Shown one piece after another: positions 1-11,411 of a stretch of 64,000 nucleotides of DNA. The notes under the pieces are model-generated. The model had not been told where the DNA came from, did not search any database, and worked only from the letters and a program-made list of their open reading frames with translations. The DNA comes from Notolepis coatsorum (Eukaryota; Chordata; Actinopteri; Aulopiformes; Paralepididae), in the NCBI GenBank assembly GCA_963971535.1, contig OZ020589.1, forward strand, positions 89,650,683 through 89,714,682. Reading direction: 5' to 3'. The number at the start of each line of letters is the position of its first letter. The first letter of the stretch is position 1. Position numbers and translations under genes: made by a program.

Positions 1-535
1 TATTCAGCACTTCTGAATGCATACAGTACATTAATTCCATCTTTTCTCTGGCTGCCGCGGCGGACATCTGTGCTCTACTGAGCGCACCTTTCTAGTCCCC
101 AGATGAATGTGCTCTCTTGACTCGGCACAGTAGACGCGCGACGTGTATGCTCGAGAATGATAATAATAATGCTCTTCAGATTATATTATCAACGACAGAC
201 AGCGTCAATGTGAGAAACACAATCCCCCCCCTCTCGGTCTGAAGAATATGCATATTAGATCACTCAGTGATTAACCGCGACGGGCATATAGTAAATAAGG
301 ATACAAAGCATGTTAAAGACACATTTATTGGACGCGTTGCGCGCAGAGTTTACATAGAAACAGCGCGACTCCCGACAGCGCGACATCATCACAACAACAC
401 GCGTTAGGTTACAGGTTGTTTCTGTTTCGGTGATATATTTTCGGTGAAAAAACTCTTTTGGCCGAAAGCCGAAAGGCCATTTCTTGCCATTTTCGGCCGA
501 AAACTTTCGGTGGCCGAAATTTCGGTGCATCCCTA
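1..535. mobile_element. hAT-type non-autonomous element, right part only
   Basis: The right terminus reads ttcggtgcatcccta and ends at 535. It resembles the ends of the elements finishing at 1256 and 56313. The left end lies before the window. The sequence from 537 on continues a different element that matches the reverse complement of 55960-56075, so this copy was inserted into that older one. Internal sequence is rich in ttcggccgaaa-like palindromic words. No coding capacity was recognised. Assignment to hAT rests on the terminus and on relatives with 8-bp duplications. Confidence 0.6.
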
Positions 536-1256
536 GTGTTACACGTTCAATAACATCAGCATATTATTTACCCGAACGTAGCAAGCATTACTCGTTCATA
601 CTAGCTCAGTTCCTTCCGTTGCTCATAGAGCCCTGAGTTTTACCCATTCTGTTAATAAAGTTTTCAATCAGACACATGTATAGAAAGGCTTTGTTTTATT
701 ATAACATTCGTTGCAGTAAAATCATTATGCCTCGTTTAGTCATCCTGCGGAGCTAAAAGCTAAACGTCGGCCGCGCCGCCGCGGGGATCTAACGTTGTTG
801 TTAATGTTGTTGTAGAGCTCAGCTCTCGTCAAAATCAATGGCGGACAAAAGCGGAAGTAAAAAATGTATACGCGCTTGCCGATTGGTGGTAACAGCAGAG
901 GCGGGTGCAAGCGGTGTGTGACGTAATTGGCAGAATCGACTGTCAATAAAAATTTCATTGGTTGAGAGCTCTGGTTGAGACAATAGTATCTAGCTGCAGC
1001 CCGGCAGACCATACTGGGAGAGAGATAGTGCTATTTCTTGATGTTTCCTTTTTTTAAGTAAGTAAAGAGGCCTATGTTCATATCGGTGAGCACAATTTCT
1101 AACACAAATATACAGTAGTTTCATTAAAAAAATAAAAATAAATACAAAAAAAAGAAAACATTACAAAAAAATGTTTGCCACAAATATCGGTATCGGCCGA
1201 ATGTGTTAGTTGAACAATCGGTATCGGTGGCAAATTTTCATATCGGTGCATCCCTA
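536..1256 (-). mobile_element. hAT-type element remnant (family of 55335-56313)
   Basis: Sequence from 540 to about 1015 is the reverse complement of 55620-56075, including the words around gcagaatgggtaaaactc and the tail of 11412-11880. The terminus at 1242-1256 reads atcggtgcatcccta. The rest of this copy is interrupted at 535/536 by the element to its left and continues outside the window. Reading frames in it are not conserved between copies, so I treat it as non-coding. Confidence 0.6.
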
Positions 1257-1471
1257 GCTAGAGCCATATGAAATCCGCTTTCACGGAATCGCGGAATTCA
1301 CCAATAAAAATGGAATCAACTGCAAAACTTGGAATATTGCAGAATTTGGCCTAATCTGGACTGAAATTCCGTTTTTGGGTGGAACGTTTGGTGCAAAGCA
1401 AACCGGGGAGGCGGGGACGCTAGAGCGGGTTACACACAACACGCAGCAGTGCTCAAGCGTCTGGCTGCTTT

Positions 1472-1756
1472 GATGTTAACATCGTCAAGAAGCTAAGAAA
1501 TTCCACAATAAGCCCTCAATTCAGAGCAGAACAGTATCCTAATGACTTTTATGCCTCCGGCGATAAAGTGTTTTGCAAATTCTGTCAACGTTCCGTGGAC
1601 TGGAACCACAAAAACACGTGCAACACTATTGTGATTAAATGGCTAACGTTACAGTACATGGGAATAGATGGAAATGATAGCGTCTTGCTAAATCTAGTGC
1701 ACCCATCCATTTGTTTAATGCAAACGATTGTCATTACACACTGTCCTTTATAAACT
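1472..1756 (+). pseudogene. BED-like zinc-finger fragment of a hAT transposase
   Basis: The open stretch encodes residues reading YASGDKVFCKFCQRSVDW followed by NHKNTC. This is the C-x2-C half of a BED-type finger, like the start of CGGBP1 and related hAT-derived proteins. The pairing histidines expected about 20 residues later are missing, because the frame runs into the minisatellite and stops at 1753. It is a leftover of the autonomous transposase gene, probably its first coding exon. No function is expected now. Confidence 0.5.
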
Positions 1757-2028
1757 AAATAAACTTAAATAGCTATGTAACGTTACAGTACAGTCATAGG
1801 ACTATAGATGGAAATGATAGCTTCTAGCTAAATCTAGTGCACCCAACTATTTGTTTAATGCAAACGATTGTCATTATACACTGCCCTTTATAAACGAAAT
1901 AAACTTAAATAGCTATGTAACGTTACAGTACAATAGATGGAAATGATAGCTTCTAGCTAAATCTAGTGCACCCATCAATTTGTTTAATGCAAACGATTGT
2001 CATTATACACTGTCCTTTATAAACTAAA
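1644..2028. repeat. Minisatellite, three units of about 134-140 bp
   Basis: Units begin with taacgttacagtac at 1644, 1778 and 1918. Each contains gatggaaatgatagc, ctagtgcaccca and caaacgattgtcatta in the same order. The units differ by scattered substitutions and a few small indels. The array lies wholly inside the element 1259-2425, so it expanded within that element. Confidence 0.85.
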
Positions 2029-2425
2029 GGTGCCTAAATTATGCATTACTATATTTCATCACAATATAATAGATATAGCTAGGCTACTGACATTGTCACT
2101 GTGATAATGTCAGTAGTAGCTAGCTGTATCTATTGTTTACACTTGAAGTGTATTTTTATTTTGTCACAATATTATTTGAAAAATATTGTGTAAAATTGAA
2201 CTGTATTTCTGAGTTGCAGCACTAAAAAACATTAAATGGACTGTTATATCTTATTCAATTGTGGACATTTATTCATTCCCACTTATTAGACACTATTTCT
2301 GATGGTAAAATGAGCATAAAAAGCAAAATACAGAATTCTGAAATATTCAAACGGAAAAAAACTGAATTTGGGGGGAAATAAAATGAAATTTGGGAAAATA
2401 ATTAAACGGATTTCATATGGCTCTA

Positions 2426-2898
2426 CGATAGGCAGCGGTATTTGCCCTTTTCGAGCTCAGACCCATTCCCAATGATAACATTAGGCTGGATGGATGGAAA
2501 ATGAATGGATATTGCCAATAAAAGAAATAACGATTAAAACCAGAGTTTTCTCTGGTTTTCTCTAGTCTTGGCACTCAACGCATGGCGAGTTAACCCGACT
2601 AATCTCATGGTTGGCACTGAATGGGTTAACCTCTTCCACCCGTGCGGTCCATCGGCGGACCGCAAATGACATCGTCATAAATCGATCCGTCTAAACTGTC
2701 TGACAAAAGTATAGTTTTATTTTTCAAACGTATTCAAGTATAAACATCATAACCATGTCACAACAGCAGTTATAATGTATATTATCATCAATACGTTAGT
2801 TTACCAATAGCAGGGCTGTATGCTAAGCTTTTTCACTAGGGGCACAGTGAAAGACTTAGGGGCACAGAATATTTTTAGGGGCACTTTTTTAAATACCA
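2426..2898. other. Non-coding spacer with piggyBac-like terminus words
   Basis: No gene is seen. Around 2575-2645 there are words such as ggcactcaacgc and ggcactgaatgggttaacc that resemble the ends of the TTAA elements found elsewhere in this window. They suggest one or two decayed piggyBac-like termini. The stretch also holds a short A/T-rich run and the word aggggcac repeated near 2837-2884. Confidence 0.3.
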
Positions 2899-3037
2899 AA
2901 ACCCAATTCAGCTTTCAACACCAGTCCCCACCAGACTGGTTGACAAGCTGATCGATCTGGGTCCGAGCTCCGCCATGAGCGCCTGGATCGTGGACTTTCT
3001 AAGTGACAGGCCCCAGCGGTCAGGGTGGGGGGTCATA

Positions 3038-4238
3038 CAGGGTTCGAAATTAACGGGGGCTTGGGGCAAAATGCCCTCGAAAATTGACCAAATGCCCTCG
3101 AACATCAGTTAAGGGGGGCAAAAAAAGCCCCCGACAGTTTACTAATTATATATATAATTATATATATGCTCTACAGTGCGAGCATTTCCCTCGTATTGCC
3201 CCTAATAATATGTGTGTGTGCAAACCGGAAAAATCATTTACTTGCAGTGTGCGAGACAGACGAGTGATTGTGAAGATTACAAAACAGCTCCGCTGTTAAT
3301 AGTTCAGATTGAAACTGGACTGAAATTCAGTTTTTGGGTGGAATGTTTGTTCCAAGGAGGAGGGAGGCGGGGCCCGCTGCGTGTTACAGGCACTTGAGAG
3401 GATGCGAACACAGAGAGAGCGCTCTGCTCTCATCAAGCATTACACTGCTATCTTAACGTTAGCAAGCTAAGCATCTGCATAGCGCGACCTGTGTTCTGTG
3501 TAACGTTAAGTAACTTGTGTTCGGCGGGGAAAGACCATTCCATTTGTAACACAACTCCAAAAGAATAACATCCAAATCCGATCCCGATGCGCATTTCCTT
3601 CATTCCACAGCGCTGAGCGCGCAACGTATTTCATTGTGTGGGGTTTTTCATCAATTTGAAACAAGCTTCTTGACTGTTGGAATTAGGGATGTTAAAAATA
3701 AAATATCTAATAATATTATTCAATATTAGACATTCATTGATCCAGAGGCAACCGGTTATTATATCAAGACAACAACACAACTTGCCCTCACTCAGGGACA
3801 ATAATATTTAATCTATTTAGATAGAGTATGTATGTATTATTTACAGATAATTGAAGGTACCTCAAAACATGAAACCAAGCCATGATGTCACACATCGTGT
3901 GTGTGTGTGTGTGTTACTTGAACAATTGTCACTGTGCTCCTAAATTTCTGTGTGCTCCTAAATTTGTATTTAGATTTTATTTATTAACATTTTATTTAGG
4001 AGCACATGTGCTCCTTGGGAAAAAGGTTAGCGTAGAGCCCTATATATGGAGACATTAACATTACGTTATCAAACATAGGGACGAAGACTGTAAAAAAAGT
4101 GTCAACAATGTTTTATAATCTTTATGTTAATTTTCATTATAAAAATGTTGTGCCCCCGAAATACAAAAAAAAGCCCCCGAAAAGCAATTAAGGGGGGCAA
4201 AAAAAGCCCTTTAATTTTTTTTTTAATTTCTAACCCTG
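3038..4238. mobile_element. hAT-type element in the LINE, 8-bp target duplication
   Basis: The ends cagggttcgaaattaa and ttaatttctaaccctg are near-perfect inverted repeats. The flanking 8-mer gggtcata occurs at 3030-3037 and 4239-4246. Both ends carry gggggcaaaaaaagcc-type subterminal words. The element at 37197-40608 has the same termini. No transposase coding region was recognised inside. Confidence 0.85.
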
Positions 4239-4356
4239 GGGTCATACATACCTCCAGAGTATCGGGTCCCCCCAGGGCTGCGTTCTGAGCCCCCTGCTGT
4301 ATTCACTGTACACACATGACTGTGTGGCCAGGTTCAGCTCCAACTCCATAGTGAAG

Positions 4357-4469
4357 TTTGCGGACGACACAGTGGTGGTGGGGCTGATCTCTAACAATGA
4401 CGAGAAGGCCTATCGGGAGGAGGTTGATGAACTGGCACGCTGGTGCCAGGATAACAGCCTACTCCTAAA
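4357..4469 (+). pseudogene. LINE reverse transcriptase, catalytic FADD piece
   Basis: This piece of the LINE ORF2 reads KFADDTVVVGLISNNDEKA and then RWCQDNSLLLN. The two aspartates at 4363-4368 are the catalytic pair of motif C. Translation resumes at 7431 with IGKTKELIVDFRR after the hAT-type element. The reading frame across this junction is good once the element and one duplication copy are removed, so the insertion came after the LINE. Confidence 0.8.
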
Positions 4470-4738
4470 TAGGGATGGGAATTGATAGGATTTTATCGAT
4501 ACGATTCCATTATCGATTCTGCTTATCGATTCGATTCTTTATCGATTCCCTTATCGATACCTGATCAATTTATAATTTAAATAAATAAATTGGAAATGCA
4601 ACAGAACTACATTTAGTCATTTAGCTGACGCTTTTATCCAAAGCGACTTACAAGTTCTGTACGACAAGCCATCAGGAAGGGCACAACTCTATCAGCTGAG
4701 CAACAATGTTCATCAAAGTGTTGAGTGCTACAGTGTAG

Positions 4739-6338
4739 CAGGGCTCCAGACTAACTTTTTTCACCACCGTCCCAGAACCGTCCCGAAATACAATTTTAAC
4801 CGTCCCAAAGTGAATGTAACCGTCCCAAAAATCAAATGTAGTTTCTTTACTTTGGTTTTGTCGTCTATAGTTGTTATTGCCATAAGAAACACCATTCAGA
4901 GAAGGGGAGAATAAATTGATTTAGTCAAAAGGCTCCCATGGTGGAAAGATTTCACAAGAATAATTATGATTAAAAATAAATGTAAAAAAAAAGTGTTTAA
5001 CAAGGTGCTAGTATAGAGATATTTGGTCACGGTGCTGTTATAGTCAACCAATTGGAGCCATCTTGATTATTCCTTCCATAGGAAAATATATTTAAATGTA
5101 TTTGTATTTTATTTCGTTTTAGTTTTTTTTGTTATTACAAATGTGTGTTTATGGTTGAAAATGTTAGAGATAAATAAAGATCAAATCAAATCTAACTGAA
5201 TAAGTTATCCCTCTTCTAACCAGAAAGAAAAACGTAGTTTAGCTTTAAACTATATAATGTCATTGCGTCCAGAGATTCCACCTTTGATAACTAAAGTAAT
5301 GACACTTGACTAGTAATGAAACATGTCCCTTAGATCGCGCTGTCCTCCTGAGTCCTGGTCGATATTGATAACTGCTGCAAAATTCCAGCGGGCCCTCCTC
5401 ACTGAATATGGATTCATTGTGTAGCTGCAGAGTGAAGTTTGCCTATAGCCTGTCGTCTATTTCTCCGCGTTCGTTTAGATAAATGTAACGTTATGCCAAT
5501 TAACTCGCAATGGTAGTAACATTACGTGTTAGTATAGAATCGAATAGAAATCCTTTAATAATCAGTGGCAGTCTGCACGTTAGTCAGTAACGTTAGCATA
5601 GCAATAAGCAGCTATAACTAGAACGCGTCGATAACTGTATACAGTTCCAATAGACTAACATTACACTTCTGTGATTTAAATGTGTCCTCACCTTAGACTC
5701 AGGGGTTGTATTGCTGGATGCAGTTCCCTGTTGGTCATTTTGGGTCTGTGTTTATCCTCTTCAAATAGCGCAGCATGTTTGCGGTGCTCTCGTCACCGAG
5801 AGGATGCCACAGTATAGCGCGCGTTTTTTTTTTTATATATAACATTCTGATCTTTCCGCGGTTCTTGTACAGTGGTCTCGTGCCGTGCGACTGTCAATTA
5901 CCAGCTGTCATTCACTGTCAACCAGGGTTAAATACCAGTGGAGAAAGCCTAGGTAAGAGAGATTTCCCTCACCTGTTAACACGTTTTTCTTTTTTGATGC
6001 GAGATTCATTTGGGGTGTGACGCTGCTGCAGCGCGAGTGGCTGAGGAGAGGTGGGTAGGAGTTTGATGCTGGATTAGTGTATCGCTGCGTTGGGAGGCGG
6101 AGATAGTCATTGGATTTGGCAAATCACGCTACGTTTAGACTTCAGTGAACTTAGTCAGCACGAGACATTCACCATTTGACAGCAATATATGCGCGCACTG
6201 ACAGTCGGCCAATTGACATTTCATGTGAAAAAAAAAATCCTCTCCGTCCCGGTTGCGTCCCAGCAAAGATTTCTGTTCGTCCCAAATCAATATTTGATCG
6301 TCCCCGGGACGACGGGACATCGTTAGTCTCGAGCCCTG
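4739..6338. mobile_element. hAT-type element nested in 4470-7422
   Basis: The ends are cagggctccagactaac and gttagtctcgagccctg, and the 8-mer cagtgtag flanks it at 4731-4738 and 6339-6346. Subterminal cgtcccaaa and cgtcccgggac words are typical of its two halves. An 87-bp relative with the same start lies at 19425-19511. Short frames inside are not similar to any transposase I know. Confidence 0.85.
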
Positions 6339-6845
6339 CAGTGTAGGTTAGTTTATTAGGACAAGTGCATGACAGTACAGTTAGTTAGGGTTAGATATAT
6401 ATTTTTTTATTCAGATAATGGTTGGAGAAGTGCGTCTTTAGTCGACGGCGAAAGATTGGATGTGATTCGGCTGTCCTAACTGGGGTGGGTAGTTAATTCC
6501 ACCATTGTGGGGCAAGGACTGAGAATAGGCGACTTCTCTTTGATGACCCTCCCGGAGCTCGGATAGGAGTAGGTCTGAGGCGGCCAGAAGATGCAGAGCG
6601 TCGGGGTCTAAGCTGGTTAGAATAACAACATGCAACTTGACATTTCTGATTGTCATTTATTGTTGAGCACCCATGTCAGAAAAATACAAAAACTGTAAAA
6701 AATAAAACATTAACTATAGCCTTCACTTAAATAAAATAATGTATTTGAGATTCTCTTAAAATGTATTTATTTTTTTTATTCTTAAACGAATTTAATCTAT
6801 TGAATAACAGGTTGTTATTCCTCTGACTTCTGTCTCTCACTCACA

Positions 6846-6854
<9 letters not shown>

Positions 6855-6891
<37 letters not shown>
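6855..6891. repeat. (AC)n/(AG)n microsatellite
   Basis: An uninterrupted AC run is followed directly by an AG run inside the element 4470-7422. Confidence 0.9.
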
Positions 6892-6892
<1 letters not shown>

Positions 6893-7430
6893 CTCCCCGG
6901 GCCCCTGTCCTTTAAAGTATTGGCTTGTGTTGCTACACGGACACATTTGTATGTTGCACCACTCTTCCTGGCTTACAGACTTGTAAACAAGCACTCACGT
7001 CTCTCATTATATGTGAACTAAAGAGTACAAGGTTTACACAACAGCCCCCACCTGCTGTTTTATTGTATTTGTACCTGTACTATCCGCTGTCGGCTGTTTA
7101 TCTCTCTTTTTGAGCTTGATAAAATAGCGTTAGCTCACGTTAGCTCCGCGGCTAATTTGAGCTCACCCTGATCTAAATCAATGACTAGGTTCTAAAGCAT
7201 TCAAGTAGTTTTCACTGCACATAGAAGTAGCCAAACAGCGGGAGCATTTCGGGAGCATATTACCAAAACCCAGGCAATTTCGAGCCCTTAAGGAATCAAA
7301 TAGAGTCTGCCATGGCTACATGCTAACGTAACGTTATTGCGCAACTGTAGGCAGCGATAAGAGAATCGAAAGTCACAGGAGCCACACGGTTCCAGGCATC
7401 GGCCAATCGATTCCCATCCCTACTCCTAAA

Positions 7431-7633
7431 CATTGGTAAAACCAAAGAGCTGATAGTGGATTTTAGGAGAATACAGCAGGGGACACACACGCCACTGTGG
7501 ATAAACGGGGCTATCGTGGACAGGGTGAGCAGTTTCAAGTACCTGGGAGTCCACAGCACAGAGGACCTGACATGGTCTACACACATAGATTCTGTGGTGA
7601 AAAAGGTGAAACAGCGCCTCTATCACCTGAGAC
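7431..7633 (+). pseudogene. LINE reverse transcriptase, thumb-side piece
   Basis: The frame reads TKELIVDFRRIQQG, then SSFKYLGVHS and VKKVKQRLYHLR, the conserved region following motif C in L2-type LINEs. It lies between two hAT-type insertions and joins at 8695 to LRKFRVSGKILHSFYSGG. Confidence 0.8.
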
Positions 7634-8694
7634 TAGAGTTGTTCCGATACCGATACCAGTATCGGAAATGTCGCCGATACTGCCTAAAATGCTGGTATCG
7701 GTATCGGCGAGTACCCTCTAATGTTGCGCTCCGATACCATATGACGTAATTTATCAACAACACAACGTTGGACTTTGTAGATATACCCTACTCGCTGAGT
7801 GAGCATTATAAAACAAACGTGTGCTTAATCGACCGTGAATTAAAGTGTCAATTGCCATTTGTCATTTTAACAGCAGAGCAGATACTTTCTTAAAATGCCA
7901 TCGTCCCGACAGCGCTGTTGACGGGGAGCTCTGATGAGTTTGCTTGGTGGCTGGTGTTATTAGCATTGAACAGCTAACCGAAAGCTAGCTTTGACGTTAC
8001 CTTGGCTAAAGTTATCCAGCAATAATGGCTGCAGATCTGCAAGCAAAGTACAGCAAGTTGGCAAAGGAGTATTCCAAGTTAAATCACAATGTCACCGGCA
8101 GTAACGTTAGTCTTTCCATATACCGGTAGCTGATGCTAGCTAACCTAGCTCACGGTAACGTTGTCATTGCACAATTGCACGTCGCGTACACAATTAATGA
8201 CATGTTGCGGACAGCCATATCGGCGACAATGTTTATCTTTGAGTGCCAAATGATAAGAGTCTGAGGCGGAGTCTCAAAAGAGAATGTTGAATATTTATTG
8301 TGCAAAAATCACAACAACAGAGCCTCTGGTACTAAACGGAGCCTTCTTGTGGAAGCAAGTGCAGCAACGAATAATGTCCGTGTGGAACTAATGTGCCAAC
8401 AACCTTTCCGTGGGTGAACTCATTGAGATAGTTTTCAATTACTGATACTAATACTAATCTATACAATCACCTGTTGTTGAATAAATACCATTACTTTATA
8501 GTTATTACTAAAAAACAGTATATATAAAACAGTAGCTGTATTAAAAAAAAAAAACGTTTTATAATTTATATAATATTTTTTTTATTTTTTTAATGTATGC
8601 ACTGGTATCGGATAAGTATCGGTATCGGCCGATACCCAAAGCTTAGGTATCGGAATCGGATCGGAAAGGAAAAAATGGTATCGGAACATCTCTA
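7634..8694. mobile_element. hAT-type element in the LINE, 8-bp target duplication
   Basis: The ends are tagagttgttccgatacc and ggtatcggaacatctcta. The 8-mer cctgagac flanks it at 7626-7633 and 8695-8702. A copy in the opposite orientation occurs at 43994-44830. Subterminal regions carry repeated gtatcgg words. No transposase frame was recognised. Confidence 0.85.
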
Positions 8695-9086
8695 CCTGAG
8701 ACAGCTAAGGAAGTTCAGAGTATCGGGGAAGATACTCCACTCCTTCTATTCCGGGGGTGTAGAGAGTATTCTGACTGGAAACATCACTGCCTGGTTTGGA
8801 AACAGCACGGCACAGGACAGGAAGGCCCTCCAGAGAGTGGTGCGCTCAGCGCACTACGGGTATTGCACTACCACCCCTGCAGGACTTATATAACAGGAGG
8901 TGCAAATCCAGACCCTGCAGAATTATGAAAGACCCCCACCACCCCAACAGCAGCCTGTTCAAGCTGCTGCGGTCAGGCAAGCGCCTACAGTCACACGCTG
9001 CAAGAACAGAGAGACTCCGGCTCAGCTTCTTCCCCCAGGCCATGAGAACAGTGAACACTGAACTCTCCACTCACAAGTACACATGA
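8695..9086 (+). pseudogene. LINE ORF2 C-terminal region
   Basis: The conserved C-terminal block of L2-type LINEs is present: FYSGGVESILTGNITAWFG, then QRVVRSA, RRCKSRPCRIMKDPHHP, SSLFKLLRSGKR and LRLSFFPQAM. A frameshift near 8870-8885 separates the first and second halves, so the copy is dead. The sequence after about 9090 is non-coding tail. Confidence 0.75.
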
Positions 9087-9208
9087 GCACACACAGACAC
9101 ACGACACTCATGCGGCAACCGCTAAAACACTCACTTTTAACAAAATGTCACTTTAAAAAATAGAAAGTCACTTTAAAGGAAGGAGGTACTGTATAGTATA
9201 GTTTAGAT

Positions 9209-9276
9209 CAGGGGTCATCAAACTTTTTTATACCACGACCCCATTTTATTGAGGAATTTTTTTGTCGACCCCACAC
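9209..9276. mobile_element. Left end of a hAT (Charlie/Tip100-like) element
   Basis: The sequence begins caggggtcatcaaac, has a T run and tataccacgacccc, the style of hAT ends that read CAGtGGTTCtCAAAC. The TTAA element 9281-10206 is inserted just inside. A candidate right end, aaaactttgggaaccatg, lies at 14184-14201. That pairing would cross the terminal-repeat pair 12023/17433, so it is not asserted. Confidence 0.45.
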
Positions 9277-9280
9277 TTAA

Positions 9281-10206
9281 CACTTTGAATGCCGACGACG
9301 ACTATTGTCGTCTTATCAGACCCCAGGTTGAGTGCCGACGACGACTATTGTCGTTTGATTTTTTTATTAGCGATCTGAATTCATATTCATCAACCGAGTC
9401 TCCCGTTGGTACAGCAGCCCCTCCAGGAGCTCCGATGGGAAAAAACCGCCCCCTATCGTCTATCCCTGTGTAACTGCAGGTCAGTCGATTATACTGGGAG
9501 ATCCCTGTGGGATCTGTAGAGGTGGAGCCAACTGGCTCCATTATGCTGGCGAGCCGTCTGATGATGAGGGATCTGATCGCGAGACGGAAAGCAGCCTGGA
9601 ATATATATTTACAGCAGCCAATAATCAATCAATAAACGCGATCGATATTTGGAATGGCGATCAGGAATTGGAATAATCTTTTTGGAGAACATCTGATCTA
9701 AGGTAAGGAGTCTACGTTACCAGTCTTGGGGTAATCGGAGCTGTATTCACTGAGATAACAGCGTGTCCCGTATGTGCCGTGTGTGTGTGATCTTGAGGAA
9801 ACAAGAGAATAGATTTTTCAGCCCGCCTCTATAGCGTGCATAAGTACACATATACTATCGATAATCTAGCGTTTATTTGAAAACGATTCATAAATAGGCC
9901 GACAAATGACAACGTGTCTAGTGTATTCGAGAATATTCCAATAAATGCGTTTATGGGGGAATATTAAACATTTCCGAAAATGTTCGAGAGAACGATAGCT
10001 TTTCGAAATGCTATAAAAAGGATATGAACCGATTAAAAAACAATCCGTTTCGACAATGTTGACTGCAAACAAGTAATTGATAAGCGACGGGCAGATTAGA
10101 CACAGCCATAATTTAAAACATAGATTATGCGTTTTTAACGCTAACATTGAAGTGGATGATGGCATTCAATGGGGTAAAAAGGTAAACAAGGTCGGCACTG
10201 ATAGTG
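9281..10206. mobile_element. piggyBac-like TTAA element (subfamily 1)
   Basis: TTAA flanks it at 9277-9280 and 10207-10210. The ends read cactttgaatgccgacg and, inverted, cactatcagtgccgacc. It contains the conserved stretch gcgatcgatatttggaat, which also occurs at 39188 and 43787. Short frames do not encode a DDE transposase, so it is non-autonomous. Confidence 0.8.
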
Positions 10207-10437
10207 TTAATGTATTGCCTGTTTTCAACGTGGAGATAAGGAATATCAAAATAAAAGCATGTTGTTTAGAAAATGAAACTACAGCACTATGTTATCAATT
10301 AAATTAATTAATATTATCAACAAAAGCAATGGAATTGTTTCTGTATACACATTTATAAAACGAGGCATATTTAGCCAGAATATGTTGCCAGAACATGAAG
10401 AAAATGCACTCACATGCGCTTTGGCAGAGATCCACTT

Positions 10438-10575
10438 CTACTCTGAAAATCCGCCCTCACAGAGGTATGTTGATGCGAAGGGGACACGCTTTATCAGCGC
10501 AGCATTACACAACACTTGGTACTCGTTCCGGACTGATATCCAGAACTTTGCGAGGGCCTGTCCAGTGAACTTGAC
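10438..10575 (-). pseudogene. hAT transposase C-terminal dimerisation fragment
   Basis: On the minus strand the frame reads FWISVRNEYQVLCNAALI followed by KRVPFASTYLCEGGFSE and a stop. This is the conserved end of ZBED5/FAM200-like hAT transposases (…FPTTYLCESGFS…), truncated right after the motif. Sequence on either side no longer reads as protein. Confidence 0.65.
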
Positions 10576-10909
10576 TTTCAGTAGCCCGTCACACAAAAGA
10601 TCATTGAGCGCCTCCTGGCTGCATTCTGTTCCTACAAAAAGCCATCAAGCTGAGTAAATACCCCCAAATCTCAGCTGATTATCCTGGAGTCCCACTAACG
10701 GAGTTTCCAGCATATTATCAGCACATTTCTCTGCAAATGTGTTGTTTTTGTCTGCAAGGAAAATCCGCGCTTCTTCTCCGAGTTAACAAAGGCGAATACT
10801 CTGCCTCGAGATCAGATCAGCAACAAAAGACTAATAATTGCCCAAAACGTAAGCTGTAAAAGATAAGCTAAAACGCATACAAAGCCACTTATTCTGAGAT
10901 GATAATTCA

Positions 10910-11038
10910 TGTATCTGGATAACCAATGCACGGATTTTGTCGAGGCAGGTAGCGTTATTCCGGGTAAATTTATATCTATAGTCTGGTGTATAACGCTACC
11001 TGCCTCGACAAAATCCGTTAATTGGTTATCCAGATACA
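10910..11038. repeat. 49-bp inverted repeat (hairpin), 31-bp loop
   Basis: Arms at 10910-10958 and 10990-11038 are reverse complements with two mismatches. They begin tgtatctggataacca and include gtcgaggcaggtagcg. Transcribed, the segment would form a long stem. No surrounding gene is evident. Confidence 0.85.
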
Positions 11039-11411
11039 GATTAATTAGCACAAATAACACGTAAAAGATGCAACATCCAATTTTTTTCTCCAGCGCGACC
11101 AGCACGTCTTTCGTTGGATTGGCATGTCTAATAATGCCGTTATTAGAAAATGTGCATGCACGGGTACAACAGAGCATGCTCAAACATATGATTTTGCGCG
11201 CAGTGCCGTGTGCACTGAGTGCCTCGGAGCGGAGGACAGCTCTCGCTCCGGAAGTCACTCTGACCCATTTTAAAACCCACTCCGCGCTCACTTCAAAATC
11301 CACCTGCTCCACTCACATGCTCCGATCTCGCTCAACCAAAGCCCCATGTTCTCCAGTGTTATCCCATAATATCCGAGTTTGCAATGCATGTCAGGTACCA
11401 CAACAGAACCA

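Larger units (their letters stand above)
1259..2425 (+). mobile_element. hAT-like element with 19-bp perfect terminal inverted repeats
   Basis: The left end tagagccatatgaaatccg and the right end cggatttcatatggctcta are exact reverse complements (1259-1277 and 2407-2425). Inside are a piece of a BED-like zinc-finger coding region (1472-1624) and a three-unit minisatellite. No clear target duplication is visible because the left end abuts another element. A related right end (cggatttcatagggccct) occurs at about 42534-42552. The zinc-finger fragment points to the hAT superfamily; that is an inference. Confidence 0.6.
4470..7422. mobile_element. hAT-type element with a nested element
   Basis: It starts tagggatgggaattgat and ends aatcgattcccatcccta. 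The 8-mer ctcctaaa is duplicated at 4462-4469 and 7423-7430. Subterminal ttatcgatacgattcc-type words recur in a 596-bp relative at 39859-40454. It contains the 1.6-kb element 4739-6338 and a stretch at 6490-6600 that reappears near 54225-54300. No intact transposase is visible. Confidence 0.85.
2899..9208 (+). mobile_element. L2/CR1-like LINE, 5'-truncated and split by insertions
   Basis: LINE sequence is present in four pieces: 2899-3037, 4239-4469, 7423-7633 and 8695-9208. The pieces join end to end once the insertions 3038-4238, 4470-7422 and 7634-8694 are set aside; each is flanked by an exact 8-bp duplication of LINE sequence. The protein shows the reverse-transcriptase palm, including GCVLSPLLYSLYTHD and FADD (4357-4368), then YLGV and the C-terminal block ending near SFFPQAMRTVN. 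The endonuclease and 5' half are absent. The sequence after 9090 looks like 3' UTR. The C-terminal style (VKKVKQRLYHLR) fits the L2 clade; the exact clade is an inference. Confidence 0.8.

Noticed and set aside
264-1012. Minus-strand frames of about 90 codons
   Set aside because: They lie in hAT-type repeats and are not preserved in the copies at 11.4 kb and 55.6 kb.
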